Shown here piece by piece: positions 30,911-41,736 of a DNA stretch of 64,000 nt. Positions within the stretch are counted from its first letter, which is position 1, and each line of letters opens with the position of its first letter. Below the pieces are notes generated by a model. The model worked only from the letters and a program-made list of their open reading frames with translations. It ran no database searches and was not told where the DNA came from. The position numbers and the translations under genes are program-made. Origin of the DNA: Hydrogenophaga pseudoflava NBRC 102511 (GTDB lineage: Bacteria > Pseudomonadota > Gammaproteobacteria > Burkholderiales > Burkholderiaceae_C); contig NZ_BCWQ01000006.1 in NCBI RefSeq assembly GCF_001592285.1, positions 62,001 through 126,000 on the forward strand, written 5' to 3'.

Positions 30911-31273
30911 TCAGGCCTGGCGCTGGGTTTCCAGTTTGTTCAGCAAGGCCTGCACGCGTTCGGCAGGCACGTTCTTCTGCATCAGCTGCAGCAGGCCGTC
31001 GCCTTCGATGATCGGGCGCAGCACTTCGACCTCGGCGGGATAGAACAAGGCATCCCACGCAGCCATTTCGGTGTTGAAGGTCTCGTCGTCCCAGGTCTTG
31101 CCCTTGGCGATCAGGGTGACCAGCGGCATCGCCTTGTTTTCGATGAAAGCCTTGCGGTAGGGCTTCTGCGCCCAGCGCTGGCCGAACCACTCCTTGTGGG
31201 GCGACTCCAGACCCAGCATGCGCTTGGCGATGGCCTTCTCGATCGCAAAAACCGGGAAACTGAAGAGCTTCAT
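30911..31273 (-). CDS. Conserved-looking protein of unknown function between carA and carB
   Basis: I do not recognise this 120-residue protein. It has a hydrophobic but basic N terminus ([19 protein letters not shown]), no cysteines, a middle rich in charged residues, and a C-terminal amphipathic helix ([16 protein letters not shown]). AAGGA precedes the ATG by about 7 nt, which supports translation. It starts 22 nt after carA and ends 34 nt before carB, so it is made on the same transcript as both carbamoyl-phosphate synthase subunits. A role tied to that enzyme is only a guess. Confidence 0.75.
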   Translation of the reverse strand: MKLFSFPVFAIEKAIAKRMLGLESPHKEWFGQRWAQKPYRKAFIENKAMPLVTLIAKGKTWDDETFNTEMAAWDALFYPAEVEVLRPIIEGDGLLQLMQKNVPAERVQALLNKLETQRQA

Positions 31274-31295
31274 GGGTGGTTCCTTGGGTGCGGGC

Positions 31296-32450
31296 TCAGG
31301 CCTTGGCCTGCATCAGGTCGATGAAGCGGTCGAACAGGTAGCCGATGTCGTGCGGGCCAGGCGAGGCTTCCGGGTGGCCCTGGAAGCAGAACGCCGGCTT
31401 GTCGGTGCGGGCCAGACCCTGCAGCGTGCCGTCGAACAGGCTCACGTGCGTCGGGCGCAGATTGCCGGGCAGGCTCTTCTCATCCACCGCAAAACCGTGG
31501 TTCTGGCTGGTGATGGAGACGCGGCCGCTGTCCAGGTCCTTGACCGGGTGATTGGCACCATGGTGGCCGAACTTCATCTTGAAAGTCCTGGCGCCTGACG
31601 CCAGCGCCATGATCTGGTGGCCCAGGCAGATGCCGAAGGTCGGCGTGCCAGTCTCGATCAGTTCCTTGGCGGCGGCGATGGCGTAGTCGCACGGCTCCGG
31701 GTCGCCAGGGCCGTTGGACAGGAAGATGCCATCGGGCTGGTGCTTGAGCACCTCGGCTGCCGGCGTCTGCGCCGGCACCACCGTGACCTTGCAGCCTCGC
31801 TCGGCCAGCATGCGCAGGATGTTCTTCTTGACGCCGAAGTCGTAGGCGACCACATGGAACTTCGGTGCCGCCTGCTCGCCGTAGCCGCTGCCCAGCGTCC
31901 ACTCGGACTGGGTCCAGTCGTAGGACGCTGTCGCGGACACCACCTTGGCCAGATCCTGACCTGCCATGTTCGGCGCGGCCTGGGCCGCGGCAACCGCCTG
32001 CGCACGGTGTGCGTCGGTGATCACCTCACCGGCCGGCAGGGCCAGGATGCAGCCGTTCTGCGCGCCCTTGGTGCGCAGCAGACGCGTCAGCGCCCGGGTG
32101 TCGAGGTCGGCGATGGCCACGGTGCCTTCGCGCTGCAGGTACTGGGACAGCGTCTCTTCGGAACGGAAGTTGGACGCCAGAAGGGGCAGGTCTTTGATGA
32201 TCAGGCCAGCGGCGTGGATGCGGTCGGCTTCCACGTCCTCACGGTTCACGCCGGTGTTGCCGATGTGGGGGTATGTGAGGGTGACGATTTGCTGGCAATA
32301 GCTCGGATCGGTGAGGATTTCCTGGTAGCCGGTGATCGAGGTGTTGAACACCACCTCGCCGGTCGTCTGACCGGTGGCCCCGATGGAAACCCCCGTAAAG
32401 ACCGTGCCGTCGGCGAGCGCAAGAAGGGCTTTCGGATGGACGGGAAGCAC
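31296..32450 (-). CDS. carA: Carbamoyl-phosphate synthase small (glutaminase) subunit
   Basis: CarA releases ammonia from glutamine for CarB. The class I glutamine amidotransferase triad is readable: nucleophile Cys in FGICLGHQ, and His and Glu in QGHPEASPG. The N-terminal small-chain domain has [21 protein letters not shown] chose a GTG start because CTGGAG lies 6 nt upstream and the resulting 384 residues match the family length (about 380). ATG at 32492 would add 14 residues without a ribosome site. Confidence 0.97.
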   Translation of the reverse strand: MLPVHPKALLALADGTVFTGVSIGATGQTTGEVVFNTSITGYQEILTDPSYCQQIVTLTYPHIGNTGVNREDVEADRIHAAGLIIKDLPLLASNFRSEETLSQYLQREGTVAIADLDTRALTRLLRTKGAQNGCILALPAGEVITDAHRAQAVAAAQAAPNMAGQDLAKVVSATASYDWTQSEWTLGSGYGEQAAPKFHVVAYDFGVKKNILRMLAERGCKVTVVPAQTPAAEVLKHQPDGIFLSNGPGDPEPCDYAIAAAKELIETGTPTFGICLGHQIMALASGARTFKMKFGHHGANHPVKDLDSGRVSITSQNHGFAVDEKSLPGNLRPTHVSLFDGTLQGLARTDKPAFCFQGHPEASPGPHDIGYLFDRFIDLMQAKA

Positions 32451-32627
32451 GGTTTTCTCCAGAGGTTTTTCGGACGCACCCACGCCCGCCATGGGGCACA
32501 ACCGGGGAGATTCGCGCCCGCTCCCGCATCGTCGCAGAGAATCGCGACAGCAGGCTAGGGGCGGGGAACCTGGGCAGGAAGCCGGGGCGGACGCAGCGAG
32601 ATGCGTCGATTGCGGGTAAACCCCGGA

Positions 32628-32633
32628 ATTATA
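32628..32633 (-). promoter_or_regulatory. Candidate carA promoter -10 element
   Basis: A consensus TATAAT on the minus strand overlaps the TAA stop codon of the upstream methyltransferase gene. No -35 matching TTGACA is seen at 17 bp. It would give a carA leader of about 170 nt containing two short hairpins (GACGCA/TGCGTC near 32590-32610 and GTCGC/GCGAC near 32530-32550). Confidence 0.5.
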
Positions 32634-33408
32634 GCGGCAGGGCCCTGGCCGCCGCGCTCGCGTGCAGGCAGATCGCGGCTGCAGCGGCCACGTTCAGCGA
32701 CTCCTCGCCCCCGGGCTGTGTGATGCGGACCGAGCGGCTGGCCATGGCCTCCAGCTCAGGACGCACGCCCTGCCCCTCATGCCCCATGACCCAGGCGCAA
32801 GGCCAGGGCAGCTCGGAGCGGTGCAGGAACTCGCCTCTGTGGGAACTGGTGACCAGCATGGGCACAGCGAGCGGCCTCAGATCATCCAGTGCCAGCCCCT
32901 CGACCAGCCGGAGCGCGAAATGCGCCCCCATGCCTGCCCGCAGCACTTTGGGCGACCACAGGCCGGCGGTGCCCTTGAGCGCCAGCACCTGGCCAAACCC
33001 CATCGCAGCGGCGCTGCGCAGGATGGAGCCGACGTTGCCGGCGTCCTGCAGGCGGTCCAGCACCACCGTCGAAGCCGCCGGGTCCGGTGCCGGGCGGGTC
33101 GGTAGATCCCAGAGGAAGCCCATGCCGGCAGGTGACTCCAGTCCGCTCACGCCCGCCATCAATGACTCAGAAACCAACACCCGGTGCTCACAGGCCACCC
33201 GCATGGCGTCGGCGGCATCCGACCAGCCGCGCTCCGTGAACACCGCCGTGGTCGGACGCTGGCCCCGGGCCAGCATGGCCCGGCACAGGTGATCGCCCTC
33301 CAGCCAGACCTGTCCCTGTTTTCGATAAGCCATGCTGTCCTGGGAGAGCAGGCGCAGGCGCTTGAGCAAGGGGTTGTCCCGCGAGGTGATCAGAATGGGT
33401 TCGTTCAT
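32629..33408 (-). CDS. TrmH/SpoU-family RNA 2'-O-methyltransferase
   Basis: The 259-residue protein has an N-terminal substrate-binding part and a SPOUT knot domain. Motif 1 is [14 protein letters not shown], motif 2 VMGHEGQG and motif 3 [12 protein letters not shown]. These enzymes use S-adenosylmethionine to methylate ribose in rRNA or tRNA; the target nucleotide is not readable. Its ATG overlaps the rnhB stop (ATGA), placing it at the end of the lipid A run. Confidence 0.92.
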   Translation of the reverse strand: MNEPILITSRDNPLLKRLRLLSQDSMAYRKQGQVWLEGDHLCRAMLARGQRPTTAVFTERGWSDAADAMRVACEHRVLVSESLMAGVSGLESPAGMGFLWDLPTRPAPDPAASTVVLDRLQDAGNVGSILRSAAAMGFGQVLALKGTAGLWSPKVLRAGMGAHFALRLVEGLALDDLRPLAVPMLVTSSHRGEFLHRSELPWPCAWVMGHEGQGVRPELEAMASRSVRITQPGGEESLNVAAAAAICLHASAAARALPL

Positions 33409-34034
33409 GCGCCATGCTCCTGCATCGCCTGGGCCACTGGTGCAAACGAGCGCCGGTGTTCCGGCAACGGACCGAATTCGCGCAGCGCCGCCAGGTGCTG
33501 CGCCGTACCGTAGCCCTTGTGGCGATCAAAGCCGTAGAGCGGGTGCTGCGCGTGAAGTTCGTCGAGCATGCGGTCGCGCGTGACCTTGGCCAGGATGGAG
33601 GCGGCTGAGATGGCCTGCACCAGCGCGTCACCGGACACGATGGCCTCGGCCACCACGTCCAGCACCGGCAAGCGGTTGCCATCCACCAGCACCTTCGCCG
33701 GTTTCAGGCGCAAGCCCTTGACCGCGCGCTGCATGGCCAGCATGGTGGCCTGCAGGATGTTGAGCCGGTCGATCTCCTCCACGGTCGCGAGCGCCACGCT
33801 GCAGCACAGGGCTTTGGCCCGGATTTCGTCGAACAGTTTTTCGCGGCGCAACGCGGTCAGCTTCTTGGAGTCGGCCAGTCCCTTGATCGGCTTGTGGTCA
33901 TCCAGAATCACGGCCGCCGCCACCACCGGCCCAGCCAGGGGCCCGCGGCCGGCCTCGTCCACACCCGCAACCAGCCCGGGAACGTCCCAGGCGAGGCTGA
34001 CCTGCTCAGCCCGCAAGAACTTTTTCGATCGCAT
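33405..34034 (-). CDS. rnhB: Ribonuclease HII
   Basis: RNase HII removes ribonucleotides from DNA and RNA-DNA hybrids. The 209-residue protein has the Asp-Glu pair in [18 protein letters not shown] and the conserved Asp of VDGN and [11 protein letters not shown]. The ATG chosen overlaps the 3' end of lpxB by 29 nt and gives the usual length; a longer open frame upstream lies wholly within lpxB and is rejected. Adjacency to lpxB is the normal arrangement. Confidence 0.95.
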   Translation of the reverse strand: MRSKKFLRAEQVSLAWDVPGLVAGVDEAGRGPLAGPVVAAAVILDDHKPIKGLADSKKLTALRREKLFDEIRAKALCCSVALATVEEIDRLNILQATMLAMQRAVKGLRLKPAKVLVDGNRLPVLDVVAEAIVSGDALVQAISAASILAKVTRDRMLDELHAQHPLYGFDRHKGYGTAQHLAALREFGPLPEHRRSFAPVAQAMQEHGA

Positions 34035-35145
34035 CGGTGGCCAGGCGTGCCGTGTCACGCTGCAGCAGATGGTGCAGCTGGGTGAAGCGCTCCTCCAGAG
34101 CCGCCGCACGCTGGGGAGAATCCAGCCAGGCGAGCGTGGCTTCGGCCAGCGCCGCCGGCGTCGCAGCGTCCTGCAACAGTTCGGGGACCACAAAATCGCT
34201 GCTCAGGATGTTGGGCAGTCCGACCCACGGCTGCAACTGCTTGCGACGCATGATGATCCAGGACAGCCAGTGCATGTTGTAGGCGATCACCATGGGGCGC
34301 TTGAACAGCGCCGCCTCCAGCGTGGCCGTGCCCGACGCGATCAGCGTCACGTCGCACGCAGCCAGCACCTCGTGCGAACGCCCCTGGACGATCAGCACAT
34401 CCTGAAGACCTGCGTCCCGGGAGTGGGCCTCGATGACTTCACGCAATGCGGGGACCGCAGGCACCACGAAGCGCAGCCCTGGACGGCGCGACCGCATCAG
34501 CACCGCCGCATCGAAGAATCGGCGGGCCAGGTACTGAACCTCCGAGCGCCGGCTGCCAGGAAGAATGGCCACGACCGGCCCCTCGCCTTCGATGCCCAAC
34601 GCACGTCGTGCGGCCAGACGATCCGGGACAAGCGGAATCACGCTGGCAATCGGGTGACCCACATAGGTGGCAGCAATTTCGTGGCGAGCGAGCAGTTCGG
34701 GCTCGAACGGGAAGATGCACAACACGTGGTCGGCACTACGACGGATCTTTTCCACCCGCTCCGGACGCCAGGCCCAGATCGACGGGCAGATGAAATGCAC
34801 CGTCTTCACGCCCGCCGAGCGGAGGCTGCTCTCGAGATCGAGGTTGAAATCAGGCGCATCCACGCCGATGAAGGCGTCGGGCCGCTCCTGCAGCAGGCGC
34901 TCCCGGAGTTGTGTGCGAATGCCCGCAATCTCCCGGTAGTGGCGCAACACCTCGACATAGCCTCGCACGGCCAGCTTGTCGCTGGACCACCAAGCCTCGA
35001 AGCCCTGCTTTGCCATGGCCGCGCCACCGATGCCGACAGCCGACAGATCGGGCCAGCGGCCCTTGAGCCCCTTCAGAAGCAGACCTGCGAGCAGATCGCC
35101 CGACGTTTCGCCGGCGACCAGCGCGACACGGCGGGACGCATTCAT
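34006..35145 (-). CDS. lpxB: Lipid-A-disaccharide synthase
   Basis: LpxB joins UDP-2,3-diacylglucosamine and lipid X to make the lipid A disaccharide at the inner membrane. The 379-residue length matches the family. Readable motifs are [12 protein letters not shown] at the N terminus, [12 protein letters not shown] and PGSRRSEV for UDP-sugar binding. A TTG 27 nt upstream extends into lpxA and has no ribosome site; the ATG is preferred, leaving 16 nt after lpxA. Confidence 0.97.
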   Translation of the reverse strand: MNASRRVALVAGETSGDLLAGLLLKGLKGRWPDLSAVGIGGAAMAKQGFEAWWSSDKLAVRGYVEVLRHYREIAGIRTQLRERLLQERPDAFIGVDAPDFNLDLESSLRSAGVKTVHFICPSIWAWRPERVEKIRRSADHVLCIFPFEPELLARHEIAATYVGHPIASVIPLVPDRLAARRALGIEGEGPVVAILPGSRRSEVQYLARRFFDAAVLMRSRRPGLRFVVPAVPALREVIEAHSRDAGLQDVLIVQGRSHEVLAACDVTLIASGTATLEAALFKRPMVIAYNMHWLSWIIMRRKQLQPWVGLPNILSSDFVVPELLQDAATPAALAEATLAWLDSPQRAAALEERFTQLHHLLQRDTARLATDAIEKVLAG

Positions 35146-35161
35146 GACCGGTGATGAGAAA

Positions 35162-35950
35162 TCAGCGCGCAATGCCGCGCGTTGCCGCAGACAGGAAGCG
35201 GCTCATCAAGGCCACGTCCTCTGCCGCCTCGGGCGTCTCGGTTGCCAACGCATCAATGCCGGCGCGTGCAGCATCGAGTGTGAGGCCCTGCCGGTAGAGC
35301 AGTCTGTGCATCTGCTTGATCGCCGCGATCCGCGCGGCGGAAAAGTCGCGTCGCCTGAGCCCGACAGTGTTCAGCCCACGCACCGCCAGCGGGTTGCCGT
35401 CCACCAGCATGTACGGGGGCACATCCTGCGTGACCGCACTGGCAAAGCCGATCATCGCGTGTGCGCCCACCGAGACAAACTGGTGAATGCCAGTCAGTCC
35501 GCCCACGGTCACCCAGTCGGCCAGCAACACGTGCCCTGCCAGGGTGGTGTTGTTCGCCAGCGTGGTGTGGTTGGCCACGTGGCAGTCGTGCGCAATGTGG
35601 GTGTAGGCCATGATCCAGTTGTGGTCTCCCACCGTGGTACGGCCACCTGCCCCTGGCACCCCGAGGTTGAAGGTGCAGAACTCGCGGATCGTGTTGTGGT
35701 TGCCGATGATCAGCTCGGTGGGTTCACCCGCGTACTTCTTGTCCTGCGGCACCGCACCAATCGAGTTGAACTGGAAGATGCGGTTGTGCGCACCGATGGT
35801 GGTGCGACCTTCGATCACGCAGTGCGCGCCAATCGACGTACCTGCACCGATCTTCACATGGGGCCCGACGATGGTGTACGGGCCGACCGAAACCGAATCG
35901 TCGAGCTCCGCAGAAGGGTCCACCAGCGCAGTGGGATGAATCTGCGTCAC
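35162..35950 (-). CDS. lpxA: Acyl-ACP--UDP-N-acetylglucosamine O-acyltransferase
   Basis: LpxA performs the first step of lipid A synthesis. The 262-residue protein is built of left-handed beta-helix hexapeptide repeats with catalytic His121 in HIAHDC and a C-terminal helical domain. The start codon is GTG. It lies 19 nt after fabZ, with which it competes for hydroxyacyl-ACP. Confidence 0.97.
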   Translation of the reverse strand: MTQIHPTALVDPSAELDDSVSVGPYTIVGPHVKIGAGTSIGAHCVIEGRTTIGAHNRIFQFNSIGAVPQDKKYAGEPTELIIGNHNTIREFCTFNLGVPGAGGRTTVGDHNWIMAYTHIAHDCHVANHTTLANNTTLAGHVLLADWVTVGGLTGIHQFVSVGAHAMIGFASAVTQDVPPYMLVDGNPLAVRGLNTVGLRRRDFSAARIAAIKQMHRLLYRQGLTLDAARAGIDALATETPEAAEDVALMSRFLSAATRGIAR

Positions 35951-35969
35951 GTCAGCAGCCCCCCACCAC

Positions 35970-36407
35970 TCAGGACACCGTGCGCATGGTGCACATCAAC
36001 TCGGCCTCGCAGACCACGTCGTCGCCCACCCGGGTCACGCCCTTGAACTTGTAGATACCCGCGCGCACACGGTCCAACTCAATGTCCATGACCAACTGAT
36101 CCCCTGGTTCAACCGGTCGCTTGAAGCGGGCGCCGTCAATGCCGGCAAAGTAATAGACGGTGTTGTCGTCCATTGTGACCCCGGCGGTGTCGAAGGCCAG
36201 CAGCGCTGCCGCCTGGGCCATGGCCTCCAGCATGAGCACGCCAGGCATCACTGGACGGTTCGGAAAGTGACCACCGAAGAACGGCTCATTGATGGTGACA
36301 TTCTTCAGCGCCTTGATGCGCTTGCCCTTTTCGATCTCCAGCACACGGTCCACCAGCAGGAACGGGTAACGGTGAGGCAGTTGTTTTCGGATCTGGTGGA
36401 TGTCCAT
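35970..36407 (-). CDS. fabZ: 3-hydroxyacyl-ACP dehydratase
   Basis: FabZ dehydrates hydroxyacyl-ACP in fatty acid elongation. The hot-dog fold protein of 145 residues has catalytic His47 in [12 protein letters not shown] and Glu61 in LMLEAMAQ. It lies between lpxD and lpxA in the standard order, 11 nt after lpxD. Confidence 0.98.
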   Translation of the reverse strand: MDIHQIRKQLPHRYPFLLVDRVLEIEKGKRIKALKNVTINEPFFGGHFPNRPVMPGVLMLEAMAQAAALLAFDTAGVTMDDNTVYYFAGIDGARFKRPVEPGDQLVMDIELDRVRAGIYKFKGVTRVGDDVVCEAELMCTMRTVS

Positions 36408-36418
36408 TGTGTTGATGC

Positions 36419-37462
36419 TCAGCTTTTCGGAAGATTGTTTTCAACTCGTTGTTCGAGGGCACGCACGCGTTCGCGCAAGCGACCCAGTTGCTTGAGCGAT
36501 GCGGCGTTCTTTTCCCAGGCCGCATTGTCGTCGATGGGGAACATGCCGGTGTACAGCCCAGGCTGATGGATCGAACGGGTCACCACCGTCGCTGCGGAAA
36601 TGTTCACCCGGTCTGCAAGCGTCAGATGGCCCAGCACAATGGCGCCACCGCCGACCGAACAATGCGCACCAATCGTGGCCGTGCCCGCCACGCCGACACA
36701 ACCCGCCATCGCCGTGTGATCGCCGATGCTCACGTTGTGACCGATCTGTATCAGGTTGTCGAGCTTGACTCCATTGCCGATGACCGTGTCGTCCAGCGCG
36801 CCGCGGTCGATGCAGGTGTTGGCGCCGATTTCGACATCGTTCCCGATACGGACGGCACCCAACTGCTCTATCTTGACCCACTCTCCCTGATGAGGTGCGA
36901 ACCCGAAGCCGTCGGCACCAATGACCACGCCGGGATGAAGAATGCAGCGTTGACCAACCACACAACGGTCGCCGATGTTGACCCTGGCGTGGAGCAGTGT
37001 CTCATCTCCTACCGTGGCATCTCTGCCCACGATGGAATGGGGTCCGATTCGCGCCCCGTCACCAATCCTTGCCCCAGGGCCGACGACGGCAAACGGACCG
37101 ATCGACACGCGATCTCCGATGACTGCGGATGGGTGGATGCTCGCGGAAGGGTCGACCCGAGGCGCCTCTGCAGGCTCGTGCTGAGCCTTCCACCATTGGG
37201 TCAGGCGGGCAAAGTACAGATACGGATCGTCGCAGACAATACAGGCACCGCGCGACATGGCCGCATCTCTCAGGCCGGCGGGAATGATCAAAGCACCCGC
37301 CGCTGTTGTCTGGATCTGGGCCGCGTAGCGCGCCTGGGCAACGAATGAAAGCTCGTCCGCCCGGGCCGTTGCGAGCGGCGCCAGACGGTGAATCTGCAGA
37401 CTGGCGTTCCCGACGAGCTCTCCACCCAGGGCGCCGACGATGTCGCCGAGCGACCGGGACAT
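36419..37462 (-). CDS. lpxD: UDP-3-O-acylglucosamine N-acyltransferase
   Basis: LpxD adds the second hydroxyacyl chain in lipid A synthesis. The 347-residue protein has an N-terminal uridine-binding domain, a long hexapeptide-repeat beta-helix with catalytic His in [12 protein letters not shown], and a C-terminal helix ([15 protein letters not shown]). It starts 8 nt after ompH. Confidence 0.97.
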   Translation of the reverse strand: MSRSLGDIVGALGGELVGNASLQIHRLAPLATARADELSFVAQARYAAQIQTTAAGALIIPAGLRDAAMSRGACIVCDDPYLYFARLTQWWKAQHEPAEAPRVDPSASIHPSAVIGDRVSIGPFAVVGPGARIGDGARIGPHSIVGRDATVGDETLLHARVNIGDRCVVGQRCILHPGVVIGADGFGFAPHQGEWVKIEQLGAVRIGNDVEIGANTCIDRGALDDTVIGNGVKLDNLIQIGHNVSIGDHTAMAGCVGVAGTATIGAHCSVGGGAIVLGHLTLADRVNISAATVVTRSIHQPGLYTGMFPIDDNAAWEKNAASLKQLGRLRERVRALEQRVENNLPKS

Positions 37463-37470
37463 GACGGGCC

Positions 37471-37989
37471 TTACTTGGTGTTGTTCAAGCCACTGAGCAC
37501 CTTGTCGGTGATGTCGTGCTTGGGGTTGATATAGACCGCCTCCTGAAGGATCAGGTCGTACTTTTCAGTTTCGGCCACCTGCTTGATCACTCGATTGGCT
37601 TTTTCAAGCAACTGCTGAACTTCTTCGTTCTTGCGCATGGTGACGTCTTCCTGAAACTCCCGCTGCTTGCGCTGGAAGTCCCGGTCCTGGTCCACCAGTT
37701 GCCGCTGGCGGGTCACTCGCTGTGCTTCGGGCAGTGTGGGGGCGTCGCGTTCAAGCTTCTCGGACGCAGCCTTGAGCTGTGCGGCCAGCCCCTGCAGATC
37801 CTTCTCGCGTCGGGAGAATTCCTGCTCCAGCTTGGTCTGTGACGCCTTCGCCATGTTGGCCTCACGCAGAATGCGCTCGGTGTTGACGAAACCCACACGA
37901 AAGTCCTGGGCTGCCGCTGTCAAGGTCACGCAGGTGGCTGCGAGAAAAACGGCCAGGTGACGGGCAAAGCGACGCTGCAAGGTCTTCAT
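37471..37989 (-). CDS. ompH: Skp/OmpH-family periplasmic chaperone
   Basis: The 172-residue protein has a signal peptide ending near TAAAQDF and a long coiled coil rich in Lys, Glu and Gln ([20 protein letters not shown]), the tentacle of Skp trimers that hold unfolded outer-membrane proteins. The ATG overlaps the bamA stop by one base (TGATG); a TTG one codon earlier also exists. Position after bamA is typical. Confidence 0.95.
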   Translation of the reverse strand: MKTLQRRFARHLAVFLAATCVTLTAAAQDFRVGFVNTERILREANMAKASQTKLEQEFSRREKDLQGLAAQLKAASEKLERDAPTLPEAQRVTRQRQLVDQDRDFQRKQREFQEDVTMRKNEEVQQLLEKANRVIKQVAETEKYDLILQEAVYINPKHDITDKVLSGLNNTK

Positions 37990-40289
37990 CAAAAGGATGT
38001 TCCGATCTGAAACTGGAATTTCTGGATTCTATCGCCGGAGAACTTGCGCACCGGGTTGGCGAGCGCAAAGCGCAAGGGGCCGACCGGTGAGATCCAGCTC
38101 AGGCCTACGCCCACCGAAGAGCGCATCTTGCTGAAGTCGACACTTTCCGATTCACCATAGACGTTGCCTGCGTCAACAAACGCAAACCAGCGCAATGTGC
38201 GGTCGTTGCCTGCCCCCGGGAAGGGTGCGATGAACTCTGCATTGAAGACGATATTGCGGGCCCCGCCGATGTTGACGGTTTCGCCGGTCGTCGATCCGAT
38301 GACTGCCGAGGTTGGGCCAAGGGTTCCCTGCTCGAAGCCGCGAACCGACCCGAGGCCACCGCCGTAAAAGTTGCGCAACACCGGGAACGTCTTGCCTCCC
38401 AGCCCCTTGCCGACACCGAGTTCGGTGTTGAATGCAAAGGTGTATTGGCGGGTGATGGGCAGATACTGCTGGAACTGATAGGTGAGCTTGGCATACCGCC
38501 GGTCTCCCCCGAGGCCAAATTCGGAGTTGAGCCGCTGCAGTCGACCCTCCGTCGGGACGAGAGCGCTGTCTCTGTTGTCACGCGCCCAGCCAATGGTCGC
38601 AGGCAGATAGGTTCCCCCCTGGTCTCGATAGGCCTCGGGAAGCTGGTCCCCCTCCTTCACCTTGACCCGCTCCGCCCCGACCCCGAAGAAAACGGTGTCG
38701 GTCTCGGTGAAAGGCACGCCAAACCGCACACCGACCCCAGGCGTGGCGATTTCGTAGTCCCCGCCCTGCGCGTCATAGGGGCGGGTGGTTTTGTAGTACA
38801 GGTCAAAGGTCCGGGAAACACCATCCTGGGTAAAGTAGGGGTTGGTGGTACTCAGGACAAACTGGCGGTTGTAGGAACTGGTGTTGAGATCCAGCCCCAG
38901 ATAGTTGCCGGAGCCGAAGACGTTTTCCTGCTTGATGCTGGCAATCAGCGACAGCTTGTCGGCCTGCGAATAACCAGCACCAATCGACAGGTTGCCCGTG
39001 GGCTTTTCGGCCACCGTCACCGTGAGATCCACCTGGTCATTGGTGCCCGGCACTGGCTCGGTGTCGATCCCGACCTCCGTGAAGAACCCCAGCCGGTCAA
39101 TGCGGTCGCGCGAGAGCCGGATGCGATCGCTGTCATACCAGGCCGACTCAAATTGGCGGAACTCGCGGCGGATGATTTCGTCACGGGTCCGATTGTTGCC
39201 TTCCACATTGATCCGGCGAACGTACACCCGACGCGACGGTTGGGCCCTCAGCGCGAACGCCACACGGTTGTTGACACGATCAATCAGGGGGGCCGCCTCC
39301 ACTTGCGCGAACGCGTACCCGAATGCCCCGAAGTAGTCCGTGAATGCCTTGACGGTGCGCGCCACATCTTCAGCGTTGTAGGCTTCACCCGCGCGAATGC
39401 TCACAAGCGACTTGAACTCCTGCTCTTTGCCGAGGTACTCGCCCTCAAGCGCGACAGAAGACACCACGAAGCGATTGCCTTCGCTGATGTTGATGGTGAC
39501 CGACATGTCCTGCTTGTCAGGTGAGATGGCCACCTGGGTGGACTCGACCTTGAACTCAAGGTATCCACGCGCGAGATAGTATGAGCGCAGGGTTTCCAGA
39601 TCGGCGTTGAGCTTGGCCCGTGAGTAGCGATCAGCCTTGGTGTACCAGCTCATCCAGCCACCCGTGTCCAGATCGAACAGGTCGCGCAAGGTCGACTCGG
39701 AGAACGCTTGGTTGCCGACGATGCGGATGTCCTTGATCTTCGCCACCTCACCTTCCACTACATTGAAGTTGAGGTTGACCCGGTTGCGCTCACCCGGGGT
39801 CACGGTGGTCACCACTTGAGCGGCGTACATGCTGCGGTTGATGTACTGACGCTTGAGCTCCTGCTCGGCGCGGTCGGCCAGCGCCTTGTCAAACGGCCTG
39901 CCTTCAGCGAGCCCAACCTCCCTAAGCGCCTTCTTGAGCACCTCGGCATCAAACTCCTTGATGCCAGTGAAGCTCACATCAGCCACCGACGGACGTTCTT
40001 CCACGATCACCACGAGAACGTCCCCGTTGATCTGCAGCCGCACATCGGAAAAAAGCCCCAGACCAAACAGAGCCCGAATGGCGGAAGACCCTTTGTCGTC
40101 GGTGTACTGGTCACCAATACGGAAAGGCAAGGACGCAAACACGGTGCCCGGCTCGACGCGCTGCAGGCCCTCGACCCGGATGTCCTTGAGTGTGAATGGG
40201 TCCACGGCCCAGGCGGGCAAGGCCATCAACAAGGAAGTAGCAATGGCGGACAGTTTGAGCCCGCGCAGGCTGGAGGCAAATGGTTTCAT
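37989..40289 (-). CDS. bamA: Outer membrane protein assembly factor BamA
   Basis: BamA inserts beta-barrel proteins in the outer membrane. The 766-residue protein has a signal peptide (cleaved near LPAWAVD), five POTRA domains from about residues 30 to 425, and a C-terminal barrel ending in a Phe (IGTSF), with the lid-loop motif VRGFEQG. A longer open frame runs upstream into rseP and is rejected, since the signal peptide fixes the ATG. It begins 14 nt after rseP. Confidence 0.98.
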   Translation of the reverse strand: MKPFASSLRGLKLSAIATSLLMALPAWAVDPFTLKDIRVEGLQRVEPGTVFASLPFRIGDQYTDDKGSSAIRALFGLGLFSDVRLQINGDVLVVIVEERPSVADVSFTGIKEFDAEVLKKALREVGLAEGRPFDKALADRAEQELKRQYINRSMYAAQVVTTVTPGERNRVNLNFNVVEGEVAKIKDIRIVGNQAFSESTLRDLFDLDTGGWMSWYTKADRYSRAKLNADLETLRSYYLARGYLEFKVESTQVAISPDKQDMSVTINISEGNRFVVSSVALEGEYLGKEQEFKSLVSIRAGEAYNAEDVARTVKAFTDYFGAFGYAFAQVEAAPLIDRVNNRVAFALRAQPSRRVYVRRINVEGNNRTRDEIIRREFRQFESAWYDSDRIRLSRDRIDRLGFFTEVGIDTEPVPGTNDQVDLTVTVAEKPTGNLSIGAGYSQADKLSLIASIKQENVFGSGNYLGLDLNTSSYNRQFVLSTTNPYFTQDGVSRTFDLYYKTTRPYDAQGGDYEIATPGVGVRFGVPFTETDTVFFGVGAERVKVKEGDQLPEAYRDQGGTYLPATIGWARDNRDSALVPTEGRLQRLNSEFGLGGDRRYAKLTYQFQQYLPITRQYTFAFNTELGVGKGLGGKTFPVLRNFYGGGLGSVRGFEQGTLGPTSAVIGSTTGETVNIGGARNIVFNAEFIAPFPGAGNDRTLRWFAFVDAGNVYGESESVDFSKMRSSVGVGLSWISPVGPLRFALANPVRKFSGDRIQKFQFQIGTSF

Positions 40290-40303
40290 GTGAGAGAGAT
40301 CGT

Positions 40304-41668
40304 TCAGCCCACGAGACGGGTGATATCGTTGAAGAGGGCAACGCACATGAGGGCCAGCAACACAGCCACTCCCCCTCGCTGCAGCCGTTCCAGCCAGACG
40401 TCGGACACCCCGCGGCCGGTCACACCCTCCCAAAGATAATACATCAGGTGCCCCCCATCGAGGACCGGCAACGGCAGCAGGTTCAGGACCCCGAGGCTGA
40501 CGCTGATCAGCGCCAGAAACACGATGTAGGACGTGAATCCCATGCTCGCCGATTTGCCTGCGTAGTCTGCGATGGTCAGCGGACCGCTGATGTTCTTGAG
40601 GGAAGCCTCTCCGATCAGCATCTTGCCCATCATTTTCAGCGTCAACCAGGACACCTCCCAGGTACGCTGAACACCCAGCCAAAGCCCCTCCAGCACGCCG
40701 TGGCGCACCGTCGTCATCGCTGGCGCAGAGCCGACGTACGCGCCGATGCGACCGATCCAGGCCTCACCCGATTTCTCGGGCTTTGGTTCCACGGTAAGGC
40801 TTAGCGTGCTGCCGTCACGGGATACGTCCCACACCTGGCGTACTGTCTGCCCCTCAGCATTGACGCTATCGCGGATCCTCTGTCGCAGTGCACCGCCGTC
40901 GGACACAGCCTTGCCGTCGACGCGCAACACACGGTCTCCCGCCTGCAAACCGGCGGCCTCCGCAGCACCGCCAGGCATGACGTCCCCCATCACCGGATCG
41001 GTCCATGGGGACAGGATACCAATGCGCCTGAACAGCGTGGCGTCGGCCTCCTTGACGTCGATCTGGCTGAGCGGCAGCGTCAGCTCGCGCGCAGCGCCGC
41101 CCTCCTCACGGGATACCAGCAACTGCATGTCCTGACCAGACAAAGCCGCCTGCGTCAGGCGCCAACGGAGGTCCTCGAACGACCTCACGGGCGACGCTTC
41201 GTCACCGTTCACGTAGGCGCTTTGCACCCACTCCCCGCCGATGAGTCCCGCCTTTTCCGCCACTGAACCTGCAACGGGTGAAGCAAGCACCGGCTTGGGC
41301 TCCTCCACACCGCTCCAGTTCACCACTGCATACAACACCACGGCGAGCAGCAGATTCGCTGCCGGCCCGGCCGCGACGATGGCCGCCCGCGAACGCAGCG
41401 GCTGTGCGTTGAACGCCAGATGGCGTTCCGCTGGATCCACCGGTGCTTCGCGCTCGTCCAGCATCCGCACATATCCGCCCAGCGGCAGGGCACACAACAC
41501 AAACTCGGTCGGACTGCCAGCCCGTTGCCAACGCAGCAGCGGCTTTCCAAATCCGACGGCAAAACGAAGCACCTTGACCCCGCAGGCCACGGCCACCCGG
41601 TAGTGGCCGTACTCATGTACGGCGATCAGCAGGCCCAGGGCCACGACAAAGGCAATCAATGTGGTCAT
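40304..41668 (-). CDS. rseP: Site-2 zinc protease RseP
   Basis: This 454-residue inner-membrane protease cleaves anti-sigma factors and signal peptide remnants within the membrane. The zinc site is His18-Glu19-x-x-His22 (HEYGH) with the distant Asp in LPVLDGGH near residue 406. Two PDZ domains lie between (motifs SPVAGSVAEKAGL and VMPGGAAEAAGLQAGD). It stands between dxr and bamA as in most proteobacteria. Confidence 0.97.
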   Translation of the reverse strand: MTTLIAFVVALGLLIAVHEYGHYRVAVACGVKVLRFAVGFGKPLLRWQRAGSPTEFVLCALPLGGYVRMLDEREAPVDPAERHLAFNAQPLRSRAAIVAAGPAANLLLAVVLYAVVNWSGVEEPKPVLASPVAGSVAEKAGLIGGEWVQSAYVNGDEASPVRSFEDLRWRLTQAALSGQDMQLLVSREEGGAARELTLPLSQIDVKEADATLFRRIGILSPWTDPVMGDVMPGGAAEAAGLQAGDRVLRVDGKAVSDGGALRQRIRDSVNAEGQTVRQVWDVSRDGSTLSLTVEPKPEKSGEAWIGRIGAYVGSAPAMTTVRHGVLEGLWLGVQRTWEVSWLTLKMMGKMLIGEASLKNISGPLTIADYAGKSASMGFTSYIVFLALISVSLGVLNLLPLPVLDGGHLMYYLWEGVTGRGVSDVWLERLQRGGVAVLLALMCVALFNDITRLVG

Positions 41669-41736
41669 AGGTCCCTCGAAGTATCAAATCGGCAGCGCAC
41701 CACAACCCTGGCCTGAAGGACCACGCAGGGCGTGGC

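Noticed and set aside
37989..40682. 897-residue version of BamA
   Set aside because: The extra N terminus overlaps rseP in another frame, whereas the later ATG begins a clear signal peptide.
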